Source: Curtobacterium sp. MCBA15_009 (GTDB lineage Bacteria; Actinomycetota; Actinomycetes; Actinomycetales; Microbacteriaceae). Taken from it: 64,000 nucleotides of DNA. The stretch is taken from positions 232,759 through 296,758 of the forward strand of contig NZ_MJGO01000037.1 in the NCBI RefSeq assembly GCF_001864895.1, in the 5' to 3' direction. How positions within the stretch are numbered: the stretch's first letter is position 1; the number at the start of each line of letters is the position of its first letter. Both the position numbers and the translations under genes were made by a program. Below, piece by piece: positions 42,348 through 53,245 of this stretch. Below the pieces are notes generated by a model. That model ran no database searches. It saw only the letters and a program-made list of their open reading frames with translations, and had not been told where the DNA came from.

Positions 42348-43745
42348 TCAGCAGAGCGGGACGTTCACCGCCAGACCGCCCATCGCGGTCTCCTTGTACT
42401 TCGTGGACATGTCCGCACCGGTCTGGCGCATGGTCTCGACGACCTGGTCGAGCGAGACGTGGTGCACGCCGTCACCGCGCAGCGCCATCCGGGCGGCGTT
42501 GATCGCCTTGTTCGCCGCGATCGCGTTCCGCTCGATGCACGGGATCTGCACGAGGCCGCCGATCGGATCGCAGGTCAGGCCGAGGTTGTGCTCCATGGCG
42601 ATCTCGGCGGCGTTCTCGACCTGCTCGGGCGTGCCGCCGAGGACCTCGGCGAGCCCGGCGGCGGCCATCGACGCCGCCGACCCGACCTCGCCCTGGCAGC
42701 CGACCTCGGCACCGGAGATCGACGCGCGCTCCTTGTAGATCGACCCGATCGCCCCCGCGGTGAGCAGGAAGCGGACCACCGCGTCGTCGCGGTCCGCCGG
42801 CGTGACCGCGGGCACGTAGGTCAACGCGTAGTACAGGACCGCGGGGATGATGCCCGCGGCACCGTTCGTCGGCGCCGTGACGACCCGGCCGCCGGTGGCG
42901 TTCTCCTCGTTGACCGCCATCGCGACGAGGTTCACCCACTCCATGGCGAACAGCGGGTCGTGGTCCGGGTCCTCGCGGGTGAGCTGCTCGTGCCAGGTGG
43001 CCGCGCGACGGCGCACGGTCAGGCCGCCGGGAAGGAGTCCGGTGCGGCGCACGGACCGCTCGACGCAGGACTCCATCACGGCGTGGATGCCGAGCAGCCC
43101 GGACCGGACGTCGGCCTCGCTGCGGGTGACGGACTCGTTCGCCATCGCGACACCGCTGATCGGGAGCCCCGAACCGGTGCAGGCCGCGAGCAGCTCGGCG
43201 CCGCTCGAGAACGGGAACGGTACGGCGTCGCCGACCGGGATCGCGGCACCGGCGACGGCTGCCGGCGCGTCGGCCGCGGGCTCGGCGTCGTCGTCGCGCG
43301 CGATGAACCCACCGCCGATCGAGTAGTAGGTCTCGTCGGCCAGGTCGGTGCCCGCCGCGTCACGCGCGCGCAGTCGCATCGCGTTCGGGTGCCGCGGCAG
43401 CATGGTCAGCGGGTGCAGCACGATGTCGGCGAGCCGGAACGGGACCCGAGCCCCGCCGTCGAGCGGCAGTTCGCCGTCGCGGTCGACCGCGGCGAGCGCA
43501 GCGGTCATCGCGTCCGGGTCGACGGTCTCGGGGTGCGAGCCCATCAGGCCGGCGACGACGGCTCCGAGCGTGCCGTGGCCCTGCCCGGTCGAGGCGAGCG
43601 AGCCGTACAGGTCGACGGCGATCGTCGCGACGGGCGTCCCGGCGACGAGGGCGGCGAACTCGGCCCCGGCCCGCATCGGCCCGACGGTGTGCGAGCTCGA
43701 GGGGCCGACACCGACGCTGAACAGATCGAAGACGGAGACCGGCAC
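42348..43745 (-). CDS. sdaA: L-serine ammonia-lyase (iron-sulfur, single chain)
   Basis: 465 residues. It begins with [18 protein letters not shown], the beta-domain signature, and the alpha domain carries the three 4Fe-4S ligands Cys350, Cys392 and Cys403 ([24 protein letters not shown]). It deaminates L-serine to pyruvate and ammonia. GTG 43745 was chosen because TAGTGT ends 7 nt upstream; a GTG three codons earlier is possible but would overlap that hexamer. Confidence 0.95.
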   Translation of the reverse strand: MPVSVFDLFSVGVGPSSSHTVGPMRAGAEFAALVAGTPVATIAVDLYGSLASTGQGHGTLGAVVAGLMGSHPETVDPDAMTAALAAVDRDGELPLDGGARVPFRLADIVLHPLTMLPRHPNAMRLRARDAAGTDLADETYYSIGGGFIARDDDAEPAADAPAAVAGAAIPVGDAVPFPFSSGAELLAACTGSGLPISGVAMANESVTRSEADVRSGLLGIHAVMESCVERSVRRTGLLPGGLTVRRRAATWHEQLTREDPDHDPLFAMEWVNLVAMAVNEENATGGRVVTAPTNGAAGIIPAVLYYALTYVPAVTPADRDDAVVRFLLTAGAIGSIYKERASISGAEVGCQGEVGSAASMAAAGLAEVLGGTPEQVENAAEIAMEHNLGLTCDPIGGLVQIPCIERNAIAANKAINAARMALRGDGVHHVSLDQVVETMRQTGADMSTKYKETAMGGLAVNVPLC

Positions 43746-43780
43746 GCCCGACACACTAACCCGTCCGGACGGGGCGGTGC

Positions 43781-43975
43781 TCAGCGGCTGGGGCGGCCCT
43801 CGGACGGCATCACGGCCCACAGGACCACGTAGGCGATCCAGAGCGGTCCGGGGAACAGGCTGAGGACGACCCAGCCGATCCGGACGAGGGTGCGGGACAG
43901 CCCGAAGCGGTCGGCGAGTCCGGCGCAGACGCCGGCGAGGACGCGGCCCCGGCGGGGGCGGGAGAGAGTGCTCAT
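43781..43975 (-). CDS. PspC-domain membrane protein
   Basis: 64 residues. [26 protein letters not shown] and the single C-terminal helix [18 protein letters not shown] are the PspC domain. Larger PspC proteins sense envelope stress; this is the minimal stand-alone form. TACCGT ends 7 nt before the ATG, and the gene lies 35 bp from the serine dehydratase start on the same strand. Confidence 0.88.
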   Translation of the reverse strand: MSTLSRPRRGRVLAGVCAGLADRFGLSRTLVRIGWVVLSLFPGPLWIAYVVLWAVMPSEGRPSR

Positions 43976-43989
43976 GCGGCCCACGGTAC

Positions 43990-44916
43990 TCAGGGCACCA
44001 GGACGATCTTCCCGCGGGTGTGCCGCTGCTCGAGCTGTTCGTAGGCGTCCTGCACGCGCTCGAGCGGGAAGGTGGCCGCGACGGGGACCTCGATCGAGCC
44101 GTCGGCGACCTGCAGGGCGAGTGCCCCGAGGATCTCCGGGTCGGCGGTGTCGGCGCTGCCGGCGGTCCGCGCCCCCACCTCGGCCGCCGCCTCGAACGCG
44201 ATGACCGTCTCGATGCGCTCGGCGGGGACGCCCAACGCGATGCCGAGGTGCACGTACTCCGGGCCGAACGTGTCGATCACGGCGTCGACCCCGTTGGTCG
44301 CGAGCTCGGTGATCCGCTCCCGCAGCCCGTCGCCGTACGCCACGGGCCGCGCACGCTTCGACCGGAGCCAGTCGTGGTTGGACTCGGACGCGATCGCGAT
44401 GACGTCGATCCCCTCGTTCGTGAGCAGCTGCGTGACGAACCCGCCGACGCCGCCGGCCGCGCCGGACACGACGACGGTCTCGCCGGGGCGCGGGTCCACG
44501 GCGCGGACCGCCGCGGCAGCGGTGGTGGCGACGACGTCGAGGCCGCCGGCGACCGCCCAGTCGAGCAGGCGCGGCTTCTGCACCACCTGCACGGCGGGCA
44601 CGGCGACGTACTCCGCCTGGCCGGCGCGGTCCCACGACCACCCGAGGACCTCCTCGCCCTCGTCGACGCCGTCGACCTCGGCGCCGACCGCGACGACGAT
44701 GCCGGCGAAGTCGGTGCCCTGCCCGGACGGCAGGTCGCCGCCGAAGACACCCTGGCGGATCGCCGACTCACCGGGGTTGATCCCGGCGGCACGGACACGG
44801 ACGAGCACCCTCCCGGGGGCCACCTCGGGAACGGGTACCTCGGCGACGTGCAGGACCGATCGGTCGCCCCACTCGTCGAAGCGGACAGCGCGCATGGTCT
44901 CCGGGATCTCGGTCAT
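43990..44916 (-). CDS. Zinc-free quinone-oxidoreductase-like alcohol dehydrogenase
   Basis: 308 residues, MDR superfamily, quinone-reductase subgroup: [19 protein letters not shown] replaces the zinc-binding pattern and [18 protein letters not shown] is the NADPH loop (about 145-162). It ends in [23 protein letters not shown]. It probably reduces quinones or enones using NADPH. TAGCGT lies 8 nt before the ATG at 44916; longer upstream ORF starts would run into the divergent gene. Confidence 0.88.
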   Translation of the reverse strand: MTEIPETMRAVRFDEWGDRSVLHVAEVPVPEVAPGRVLVRVRAAGINPGESAIRQGVFGGDLPSGQGTDFAGIVVAVGAEVDGVDEGEEVLGWSWDRAGQAEYVAVPAVQVVQKPRLLDWAVAGGLDVVATTAAAAVRAVDPRPGETVVVSGAAGGVGGFVTQLLTNEGIDVIAIASESNHDWLRSKRARPVAYGDGLRERITELATNGVDAVIDTFGPEYVHLGIALGVPAERIETVIAFEAAAEVGARTAGSADTADPEILGALALQVADGSIEVPVAATFPLERVQDAYEQLEQRHTRGKIVLVP

Positions 44917-44995
44917 CCGCTCCGACGCTACCCCGGAGTGCCGCACCCGGTCCGTGTGGACCGCTCCATCGGCGTACTCATGGGAGACTGGCGGC

Positions 44996-45811
44996 ATGCC
45001 CATCCTCCACAAGGACATGCAGGTCTGCATGTCGCTCGCCGCCCGGCCGAGCAACATCGGCACCCGGTTCCACAACTTCCTCTACGACGAGCTGGGGCTC
45101 GACTTCCTGTACAAGGCGTTCACCACGACCGACCTGCCCGGTGCCGTCGCCGGCATCCGTGCGCTCGGGATCCGCGGCTGTTCGGTGTCGATGCCCTTCA
45201 AGGAGGCGATCATCCCGCTCGTCGACCACGTCGAGGACTCCGCCGCGGCGATCCAGTCGGTCAACACGGTCGTGAACGACGACGGCGTGCTCACGGCGTC
45301 GAACACCGACTACGAGGCCGTCGCCGCCCTGCTCGCGTCCCACGGGGTCGATCCCGGGTCGCGCGTGCTGCTCCGCGGCTCCGGCGGCATGGCGAAGGCC
45401 GTCACGGCGGCGTTCCGTGGTGCCGGCTTCGACCGGCTGACGGTCGTCGCGCGCAACGAGCGGACCGGTCCGGCGCTCGCGGCGCAGTACGGCTACGAGT
45501 GGGTCGCCGAGGAACGCGAGGCGGGGGAGACCGACGTCGTCGTCAACGTCACCCCGCTCGGCATGCGCGGCGACCAGCAGGACGCGCTCGCCTTCGCCCG
45601 GGAGCGGATCGAGGCCGCGCACACCGTCTTCGACGTGGTCGCGTTCCCGTCGGAGACCCCGCTCGTGCGCGCCGGACGCGACGCCGGCAGGCACGTCATC
45701 ACGGGTGCCGAGGTCATCGCCCTGCAGGCGGCACGCCAGTTCGAGCGCTACACGGGCGTCGCCCTGACCGACGACCAGGTGGCGCGCGCCAGCGCGTTCA
45801 GTCGGGCGTAG
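44996..45811 (+). CDS. Shikimate dehydrogenase-like oxidoreductase
   Basis: 271 residues. Key residues of the AroE family are present: Lys69 (SVSMPFKE), Asn90 (SVNTVV) and Asp105 (SNTDYEAV), with the NADP loop GSGGMAKAV near 125. The N-terminus (HKDMQVCMSLAARPSN) differs from biosynthetic AroE, where SxS binds shikimate, and suggests a shikimate-dehydrogenase-like paralogue with another substrate. GGGAG lies 8-9 nt before the ATG. Confidence 0.82.
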   Translation: MPILHKDMQVCMSLAARPSNIGTRFHNFLYDELGLDFLYKAFTTTDLPGAVAGIRALGIRGCSVSMPFKEAIIPLVDHVEDSAAAIQSVNTVVNDDGVLTASNTDYEAVAALLASHGVDPGSRVLLRGSGGMAKAVTAAFRGAGFDRLTVVARNERTGPALAAQYGYEWVAEEREAGETDVVVNVTPLGMRGDQQDALAFARERIEAAHTVFDVVAFPSETPLVRAGRDAGRHVITGAEVIALQAARQFERYTGVALTDDQVARASAFSRA

Positions 45812-45830
45812 TCGACGCGACCGGCGACGA

Positions 45831-45868
45831 ACGGGAGGCCGGTGGCGGCGCCGCCACGGGCCTCCCGT
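45831..45868. terminator. Palindrome family B, copy 1 (bidirectional terminator-like)
   Basis: A 38-bp near-perfect palindrome: arms ACGGGAGGCCGGTGGCGGC and GCCGCCACGGGCCTCCCGT with one mismatch and no loop. It sits between the convergent dehydrogenase and SRPBCC genes. Related copies are at 50135-50178 and 60225-60256, also just after gene ends. Confidence 0.75.
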
Positions 45869-45886
45869 CCGTCTCGTCGGGACGTC

Positions 45887-46330
45887 TCAGGCGTTCGCCG
45901 CGCGCCCGGCCGCGACCCAGCTGAGCCGGCGGATGCTCTCGCGGTTGCGGAACCAGATGCCGGGCTGCGCGATGAACCCCGGCACGAGCGATCCGGGTCC
46001 CTCGACGGGGTTCTCCCGCAGGGTGACGCGGCAGCCACGGGGGTGCGGTTCGACCTCGACCTCGACGCGGGCCTCGCCGACCGGCCAGCCGCGGGCCTGG
46101 ATGACCAGCCGTCGCGGCTCGTCGTACTCCAGGACCGTCGTCGTGTCGTTGATGACGAACGGCCAGATGCCGAAGGAGTGGTGGATCCGGGTGCCCACCG
46201 CCGGCCACCCGCGGTCCTCGCCGCGCATCCGCGAGGCACCGACCACCCACGTCGGGTAGAGCCAGCCGTCGCGGAGCACGTCGAAGACGGCCTCGGGTGC
46301 GCAGTGGAAGATGCGGACGTTCTTCGCCAT
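45887..46330 (-). CDS. SRPBCC-fold protein
   Basis: 147 residues with the START/polyketide-cyclase-like layout (VRIFHCAPEAVFDVLRDGWLYPTWVVGAS, then strands ending before a long C-terminal helix). These proteins bind hydrophobic ligands; the substrate is unknown. It follows the phytoene-desaturase-like gene by 5 bp with a GGAAGG site, so the pair is an operon. Confidence 0.8.
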   Translation of the reverse strand: MAKNVRIFHCAPEAVFDVLRDGWLYPTWVVGASRMRGEDRGWPAVGTRIHHSFGIWPFVINDTTTVLEYDEPRRLVIQARGWPVGEARVEVEVEPHPRGCRVTLRENPVEGPGSLVPGFIAQPGIWFRNRESIRRLSWVAAGRAANA

Positions 46331-46335
46331 GGTGA

Positions 46336-47781
46336 TCAGCCTTCCGGGGTGAGGTCGACGTCGGCCGGCAGCCCGAAGGTGTGCCGGAGGGCGCTCTTGG
46401 CGGCGTGCCAGCCGGCCATGCCGTGCACGCCGGGGCCGGGGGCGGAGGCCTCCGAGCACAGGTACATGCCGCCGCCCATCCGCCACGGGTCGCTGGACAG
46501 GACCGGCCGCTTGACGAGCTGCCAGAAGCTCGCGGCCCCGGCGGCGATGTCGCCGCCGACGTAGTTCGGGTTGTACTCGCCCATCTGCACCGCGGTGCGG
46601 GCGCTCGACGACAGGATCGTGTCGCGGAACCCCGGGGCGAAGCGCTCGATCTGCCGCGTGACCACCTCGGTCGGGTCGACGTCGGACCCGGCCGGGACGT
46701 GCGCGTAGGCCCAGAAGACGTGCTTCCCCCTCGGGGCGCGGCTCGGGTCGACGACGGTCGGTTCCGCACCGAGCACGTACGGACGCTCGGCGTGCCGTCC
46801 GTGCGCAACCGCGTGCTCGGCGGCGGCGATCTCCTGGCGGGTGCCGCCGATGTGCACGGTGCCGGCACGGCGCAGGTCCTCGTTCGTCCACGGCACGGCG
46901 TCGGACAGCGCGAAGTCGACCTTCGCCGCCGCGTTCCCGAACCGGAAGCGACGCAGCGCCCCGCGCTTCGGCGTCGGGATCTGCTTGCCCGCGATCCGGA
47001 GCATGCCCGGCACGCTCGTGTCGAACAGCACCGCCTTCGCCGGGGTCAGGTCGCCGAGCGTCCGGACCTCGTGCCCGGTGACGATGCGGCCGCCGTGCGC
47101 GACGAGGTCCGCGGCGAGCGCGTCGACGATCGCCTGGCTGCCGCCGATCGGCACCGGCCAGCCGCGGGCGTGCGCGTACGAGCCGAGCGACAGTGCCGCG
47201 GCCGCGGTGGACAGCGACGGCAGGTGCTGGATCGAGTGCGCCGCGACGCCGGAGACCATCGCGGGCGCCGCGTCCCCGCGGAACCGCACGTTCCAGGCGG
47301 CGGTGCCCTGCTCGAGCGCCCGGAGCCCGAATCGCGCGACGGTGAGCGGGTGGCGGGGCACGTGCAGGAGCGCGTCGGTCGCGAAGTCGGCGACCTGGTC
47401 GGCGTTCCGGGCGAGCGGCCCCATCAGGTGCCGGAAGGCTGCGCCGTCGACGCCGAGCCCGTCCGCCGTGCGGTCGAGGTCCCGGTACGCGATCCCCGCG
47501 CGGCCGCCGTCGAGCGGGTGGCCGTACTGCACCTCGGGCAGGCGGAGCTCGATGCGGTCCTCCATCCGGAACAGCCGGAAGAACTCGGACTGCAGCGCCA
47601 TCGGGTGCACGGCGGAGCAGACGTCGTGCAGGAACCCGGGCAGCGTGAGCTCCGCCGTGCGGGCGCCGCCGCCGATCGTGTCGTTCCGCTCCACGACCTC
47701 GACCGACAACCCGGCGCGCGCCAGGGTCACCGCCGCCGCGAGTCCGTTCGGTCCTGCCCCGACGACCACCGCATCAACCAT
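46336..47781 (-). CDS. Phytoene-desaturase-like FAD oxidoreductase
   Basis: 481 residues. FAD-binding VVVGAGPNGLAAAVTLARAG at 5-24 and the C-terminal GGGMYLCSEASAPGPGVHGMAGWHAA are the NAD(P)/FAD-dependent CrtI-like family. Homologues of this subgroup occur outside carotenoid clusters, and no crtB or crtE lies here, so phytoene is not a safe substrate call. TAGGCT ends 6 nt before the ATG. Confidence 0.85.
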   Translation of the reverse strand: MVDAVVVGAGPNGLAAAVTLARAGLSVEVVERNDTIGGGARTAELTLPGFLHDVCSAVHPMALQSEFFRLFRMEDRIELRLPEVQYGHPLDGGRAGIAYRDLDRTADGLGVDGAAFRHLMGPLARNADQVADFATDALLHVPRHPLTVARFGLRALEQGTAAWNVRFRGDAAPAMVSGVAAHSIQHLPSLSTAAAALSLGSYAHARGWPVPIGGSQAIVDALAADLVAHGGRIVTGHEVRTLGDLTPAKAVLFDTSVPGMLRIAGKQIPTPKRGALRRFRFGNAAAKVDFALSDAVPWTNEDLRRAGTVHIGGTRQEIAAAEHAVAHGRHAERPYVLGAEPTVVDPSRAPRGKHVFWAYAHVPAGSDVDPTEVVTRQIERFAPGFRDTILSSSARTAVQMGEYNPNYVGGDIAAGAASFWQLVKRPVLSSDPWRMGGGMYLCSEASAPGPGVHGMAGWHAAKSALRHTFGLPADVDLTPEG

Positions 47782-47819
47782 GGTCCGAGCCTAGGACCCG
47801 GCGCGGCACGTGGTGCGGT

Positions 47820-48871
<1,052 letters not shown>

Positions 48872-48902
48872 CGACCGGTCGCACCACGGCGCCGCACCCC
48901 GT

Positions 48903-49430
48903 TCAGAGGAGCAGGCCGTGCACGGCGACGTCGACCCGCTCCGGGCCGAGCGGCAGTGCGCCGCGCAGGGTCCCCTCGTGGGTGAAGCCGAGCCGCACCG
49001 CCAGCCCCCGGCTCCGCGCGTTGCCGACGGCCGTGCGGATCTCGAGCCGGGCGACCCCCCGGACCCGCGCGACGTCGACCAGGACGGTCGCGGCGCGGCG
49101 CACGAGTCCCCGGCCCTCGGCGGCGGCGTCGACCCAGTAGCCGAGGGATGCCTGCCCGAGGTACGGGTCGAACGCCAGGGAGGCCGCACCGACGATGCGG
49201 TCGTCCTGTCGGATGACGCACGGCAGCGCCCGGTCCATCGCGAACTGCGCGAGCAGCTGTTCGGTCTGCAGGGCGGAGCGCTCGCGGGTCTGCGGCCCCC
49301 ACGCCCAGGGTTCGGCCGCCCGGAGCCGGTCCAGGTTCGCCAGCACGAGCTCCAGCACCGGGTCGACGGTCGTCAGGTCGCGCAGGGTCAGCGTGGCACC
49401 GCCACCCAGGTCCCGTCCGAAAGCCGTCAC
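48903..49430 (-). CDS. RimJ/RimL-type GNAT acetyltransferase
   Basis: 175 residues. RimL-like order: TLRDLTTVDPVLELVLAN, LGYWVDAAAEGRGLVRRAATVLVD (acetyl-CoA site, about 100-123) and RLEIRTAVGNARSRGLAVRLGFTHEGTLR. Relatives acetylate ribosomal protein N-termini or small molecules. The GTG 49430 start fits TAGTGT 7 nt upstream; an ATG at 49448 is also in frame. Confidence 0.82.
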   Translation of the reverse strand: MTAFGRDLGGGATLTLRDLTTVDPVLELVLANLDRLRAAEPWAWGPQTRERSALQTEQLLAQFAMDRALPCVIRQDDRIVGAASLAFDPYLGQASLGYWVDAAAEGRGLVRRAATVLVDVARVRGVARLEIRTAVGNARSRGLAVRLGFTHEGTLRGALPLGPERVDVAVHGLLL

Positions 49431-49491
49431 CGGTCCGACACTATGCACACCCCGCGGTCACCGTCGCGGGCGATCCCGTTACAGTCGGGCC

Positions 49492-50121
49492 ATGCACGAC
49501 TCCGCGTCCTCGTCCGAGCCGGGCCTGCGCGACCGCAAGCGGCGGGCGACCCGCCGCCGCATCGCCGAGGCCGCGCGGTCCCTCGCGCTCGAGCAGGACG
49601 TCGACCGGACCACCATCGAGCAGATCGCCGCGCGGGCGGACGTCTCGCCGCGCACGTTCTTCAACTACTTCGAGAGCAAGGAGGACGCGGTCCTCGGGCA
49701 CACCGAGCTCGACCTGACGCCCGAGACGCTCGACGCGCACCTGACGGCGGTGGCGGGGGAGCCCGCCGCGCTGGCCGTCGTCGACCTGGCGTTCCTGGTC
49801 TTCGGCGACTCGTTCGGCGACGAGCACGAGCGGACCGCCCGCAAGGAGGTCATCGTGCGCTTCCCCCAGCTCATGCGCCGCCAGGTCACCCGGATGACGA
49901 CGGTCGCCGAGGCGATGACCGGTGCGGTGCGCACGGTCCTCGAGCGGGACCCGGCCTGGGGGCCCGAGGCGGCGACCCCGCAGGCGGCGGAGATGCTCCT
50001 CGGCATGTGCATGACGGGCCTGCGGAGCTCCGCCCGGCACGAGGGTTCCGACCCGGACGACGTCCGGGCCGCGGTGGTCGCGTCGATCCGCGACACGGCT
50101 GCCCGGATCGCGGCCGGCTGA
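49492..50121 (+). CDS. TetR-family transcriptional regulator
   Basis: 209 residues. Helix-turn-helix at about 17-60 (TTIEQIAARADVSPRTFFNYFESKEDAV) and a helical ligand domain. It is divergent from the RimL-type gene, 61 bp away; control of that gene or itself is likely. TACAGT ends 6 nt before the ATG. Confidence 0.9.
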   Translation: MHDSASSSEPGLRDRKRRATRRRIAEAARSLALEQDVDRTTIEQIAARADVSPRTFFNYFESKEDAVLGHTELDLTPETLDAHLTAVAGEPAALAVVDLAFLVFGDSFGDEHERTARKEVIVRFPQLMRRQVTRMTTVAEAMTGAVRTVLERDPAWGPEAATPQAAEMLLGMCMTGLRSSARHEGSDPDDVRAAVVASIRDTAARIAAG

Positions 50122-50134
50122 CGCGACCACCGGA

Positions 50135-50178
50135 CGGACGGGAGGCCCGTGGCGGCGCCGCAACGTGCCTCCCGTCCG
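50135..50178. terminator. Palindrome family B, copy 2
   Basis: 44 bp, two 22-bp arms with two mismatches and no loop, starting CGGACGGGAGGCCCGTGG. It lies between the convergent ends of the TetR gene and the osmoprotectant binding-protein gene, where it is well placed to end transcription from both sides. Confidence 0.75.
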
Positions 50179-50211
50179 CTCACGATGCGCGCGCGCGACG
50201 CGCTGCGAGGG

Positions 50212-51213
50212 TCAGGGCTTCGCGATGAAGCCCTCGTCGACCATCCAGTCGAAGGCGACGTCGGCCGGCTCGCGCCCCTCGACGTCGACCTGGCGGTTGA
50301 GCTCCTGGAGCACCGTGTCGGTGAGCTTCGGCGAGATCTGGTCGTAGATCCCCTCGAGCTGCGGGTACTCCTGCAGCGTCTCGGAGTCGATGACGGGTGC
50401 GACGTTGTACGCCGGGAAGAACCCCTCGTCGTCCTCGAGCACCGTCAGGCCGAGCGACTTGATGCGGCCGTCGGTGGTGAAGACCTCGCCGAAGTTGCAC
50501 TTGCCGCGGTCGGTCGCGGTGTAGACCGTGCCGGTGTCGAGGATGCTGACGTTGCTGCTCGGGATCCCGTCGTCGCCCGAGCCACCGAGCTCCAGGCCGT
50601 ACTTCTCGAGCATCGGCTTGAAGCCGTCGGCACGCGAGTTGAACTCCGACTCGACGCAGAACGTCCGCTGGTCGACCGGCAGCTCGGTGATGTCGGAGAG
50701 CGTCTCGATGTTCCCGAGCTCCTCGACGGCCTCGTCGCGCACCGCGAACGCGTACGTGTTGTTCATCGGTGCGGGCTCGAGCCAGGTCAGCCCGTTGCCG
50801 GCGTCCTCGTCCTTGACCGCCGTCCACTGCTCGGTCTTGTCCGGGATCCCCTCGGCGTGGCCCATGAAGGTCAGCCAGGCGGTGCCGGTGTACTCGTACG
50901 TGAAGTCGGCGGCGTGCGACGTCATCAGCTCGCGGACCGCGACGCTGCCCGGCACGTTCGTCTCGTCGGTGACGTCGAACCCGGCGGCCTTCGCGGCGAG
51001 CACGGCGATCTTGCCGAGCACGAGCTGCTCGGTGAAGTTCTTCGACGTGACCGTGAGGTGGGCGCCCTCGGGCAGGTCGTCGATGCGCTCGATGGACCCA
51101 GGGTCCGCCGCGGGCACGAACGACGTCGCGGGCTGGAGTCCGCAGCCGGTGAGGACGAGCGCGGTGGTCCCGGCGAGCAGGACGGCGGCACCGCGACGGG
51201 TACGGCGGTTCAT
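50212..51213 (-). CDS. Osmoprotectant ABC transporter binding lipoprotein (OpuCC/OsmF type)
   Basis: 333 residues. The signal peptide ends with lipobox LTGC (Cys24). Mature protein shows TVTSKNFTEQLVLGKI and DFTYEYTGTAW, the quaternary-amine binding family that takes glycine betaine, choline or similar osmoprotectants. It is the last gene of a four-gene operon; its ATG overlaps the permease stop (ATGA). Confidence 0.92.
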   Translation of the reverse strand: MNRRTRRGAAVLLAGTTALVLTGCGLQPATSFVPAADPGSIERIDDLPEGAHLTVTSKNFTEQLVLGKIAVLAAKAAGFDVTDETNVPGSVAVRELMTSHAADFTYEYTGTAWLTFMGHAEGIPDKTEQWTAVKDEDAGNGLTWLEPAPMNNTYAFAVRDEAVEELGNIETLSDITELPVDQRTFCVESEFNSRADGFKPMLEKYGLELGGSGDDGIPSSNVSILDTGTVYTATDRGKCNFGEVFTTDGRIKSLGLTVLEDDEGFFPAYNVAPVIDSETLQEYPQLEGIYDQISPKLTDTVLQELNRQVDVEGREPADVAFDWMVDEGFIAKP

Positions 51214-51971
51214 CGGAGGCCCTTCGGTCGTGCGACGGTCTCGACCACGCGGCCGAGCCAGTCGATGGACAGTGCGAGGAGCGCCACGAGCAGCGCACCG
51301 GAGACGAGCACCTTCGGCAGGAACAGCGTCACGCCGGTGGTGATGAGGAGGCCGAGGCCGCCCGCTCCGACGAACGTCGCCAGGCTCGCGGTCCCGACGA
51401 GCAGGACGAGCGCGGTGCGGATGCCGGAGAGCATGACGGGCACGGCGAGCGGCAGCTCGACCTTCACGAGCACGCTGAACGCGCTCATGCCCATGCCCCG
51501 CCCGGCCTCGACGAGCCGCGCGTCGACGCTCTGCACGCCGATCATGGTGTTCCGCAGCACCGGCAGGATCGCGTACACGACGAGCGCCACGACGACGGAC
51601 CACGAGTTCAGGCCGAGCCAGGCGGCGAGCAGCACGATGAGGCCGACGGCCGGCGCGGCCTGGCCGAAGTTCGCGACCGCGATGACCGCCGGGCTGATCC
51701 GGCGGAGCGGACCGCGGGTCAGCACGATCCCGAGCGGGATCCCGATGACGAGGACCAGGACGGTCGCCTGCAGCGTCAGCACGAGGTGCTGGCCGGTCAG
51801 GTCGAGGATGCTCGCCGGGTTGAGCGTGCCGCGCTCGGTCGCCGTGAGGTCGGCCGTGTTGAGCCAGACAACGAAGGCGGCGAGCACGACGAGGATCGCG
51901 ATCGGCTGGCCGAGCAGACCCTTCCAGGACGTGCTCGACCCGGTCGCGGGGCCGGCGGCGACTGCGCTCAC
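51210..51971 (-). CDS. Osmoprotectant ABC permease 2
   Basis: 253 residues, five or six membrane helices, and the ProW-type EAA loop ARLVEAGRGMGMSAFSVLVKVELPLAVP (about 155-180). With the first permease of the operon it forms the channel. GTG start overlapping the ATPase stop (GTGA). Confidence 0.92.
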   Translation of the reverse strand: MSAVAAGPATGSSTSWKGLLGQPIAILVVLAAFVVWLNTADLTATERGTLNPASILDLTGQHLVLTLQATVLVLVIGIPLGIVLTRGPLRRISPAVIAVANFGQAAPAVGLIVLLAAWLGLNSWSVVVALVVYAILPVLRNTMIGVQSVDARLVEAGRGMGMSAFSVLVKVELPLAVPVMLSGIRTALVLLVGTASLATFVGAGGLGLLITTGVTLFLPKVLVSGALLVALLALSIDWLGRVVETVARPKGLR

Positions 51972-53245
51972 AGGTCTTCCCCGGAGGCGGCCACCGTCGG
52001 CACGGGCGGCGTCGACGGCAGGGTCTGGATCGGGTTCGTGTTCGTGCCGACCGGCGCGTACTGCTGGTGCTCGGCAGCCTCGGCGCGGGAGCGCGTGATG
52101 GCGTCCATGACGACCTCGACGGTGATCACGCCGCGGAACGCCTCGCCCCGGCCGGTGACCAGGGCGGCGCCGGCGCTCGAGACGAGCATGGTGTCGAGGG
52201 CGTCGTTGAGCGTCGAGGCCTCGCCGACGATCGGCAGGTCGGGGTCGATGCCCTCGGGGATGCGTTCGAGGCGCTCGAGCTGGCGGCGCGACGGCCACCC
52301 GATCGGACGCTGACGGCGGTCGAGCACGACGGCGTGCCCGTGGCCACCGGCCTCCTGCATGCGCTGCAGGACCGCCTTCGCCTCCTCCCCGGGCGAGCAG
52401 GTCACGGCGGGGACGACCTCGACGTCGCGCACGCGGTTCAGCGTCAGCTGCTTGAGCCCGGCGCCGGAACCGATGAAGTTCTCGACGAACTCGTTCGCCG
52501 GCTCGGCCAGGATCCGCTCCGGGGTGTCGTACTGCACGATGTGCGCGCCCTCGGTGAAGATGACGATCCAGTCGCCGAGCTTCACGGCCTCGTCGAAGTC
52601 GTGGCTGACGATGACGATCGTCTTGTGCAGCTCCTCCTGGATGCGGAGCAGCTCGTCCTGCAGTCGCTGGCGGGTGATCGGGTCGACCGCGCCGAAGGGC
52701 TCGTCCATGAGCAGGACGGGCGGGTCGGCGGCGAGCGCCCGGGCCACGCCGACGCGCTGCTGCTGGCCGCCGGAGAGCTCGCGCGGGTAGCGGTCGCGGT
52801 ACGTGTCCGGGTCGAGCGAGACGAGGTCGAGGAGCTCGTCGACGCGCGCGGCGATCTTCTCCTTCGACCAGCCGAGCATCTTCGGCACGATCGCGATGTT
52901 CGCCGCGACCGTCATGTGCGGGAAGAGGCCGCCGGCCTGGATGACGTAGCCCATGCGGCGACGGAGTTCGTCGCCGTCGATGCCGGTGACGTCGTCGTCG
53001 CCGACGACGATGCGCCCCTCGGTCGGCTCGATGAGCCGGTTGATCATCTTGAGGGTCGTCGTCTTGCCGCAGCCGGAGGGGCCGACGAGCATGACGATCT
53101 TGCCGGCCGGGATCTCGAGCGTGATGCCGTCGACCGCGGGCTTCTGCTGGCCCGGGTAGCGCTTCGTGACCTCGTCGAGCAGGATGCTCCGGCCGGTGAC
53201 GTCGCCGTCGGGTGCGGTGGTGGTGGCGTGGTCAGTGCTGGACAC
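51968..53245 (-). CDS. Osmoprotectant ABC ATPase with CBS domains (OpuCA/ProV type)
   Basis: 425 residues. Walker A GPSGCGKTT near 55, ABC signature LSGGQQQRVGVARALA, Walker B VLLMDEPFGAVD, H-loop VSHD. Residues about 265-400 are tandem CBS domains, which gate such transporters according to ionic strength or nucleotides. GTG start; its 5' end overlaps the first permease gene by 14 bp. Confidence 0.94.
   Translation of the reverse strand: MSSTDHATTTAPDGDVTGRSILLDEVTKRYPGQQKPAVDGITLEIPAGKIVMLVGPSGCGKTTTLKMINRLIEPTEGRIVVGDDDVTGIDGDELRRRMGYVIQAGGLFPHMTVAANIAIVPKMLGWSKEKIAARVDELLDLVSLDPDTYRDRYPRELSGGQQQRVGVARALAADPPVLLMDEPFGAVDPITRQRLQDELLRIQEELHKTIVIVSHDFDEAVKLGDWIVIFTEGAHIVQYDTPERILAEPANEFVENFIGSGAGLKQLTLNRVRDVEVVPAVTCSPGEEAKAVLQRMQEAGGHGHAVVLDRRQRPIGWPSRRQLERLERIPEGIDPDLPIVGEASTLNDALDTMLVSSAGAALVTGRGEAFRGVITVEVVMDAITRSRAEAAEHQQYAPVGTNTNPIQTLPSTPPVPTVAASGEDL

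Noticed and set aside
46331..46891. Extension of the SRPBCC gene to a 334-codon protein
   Set aside because: The extra part is a frame shadow of the FAD oxidoreductase; GGAAGG precedes ATG 46330.
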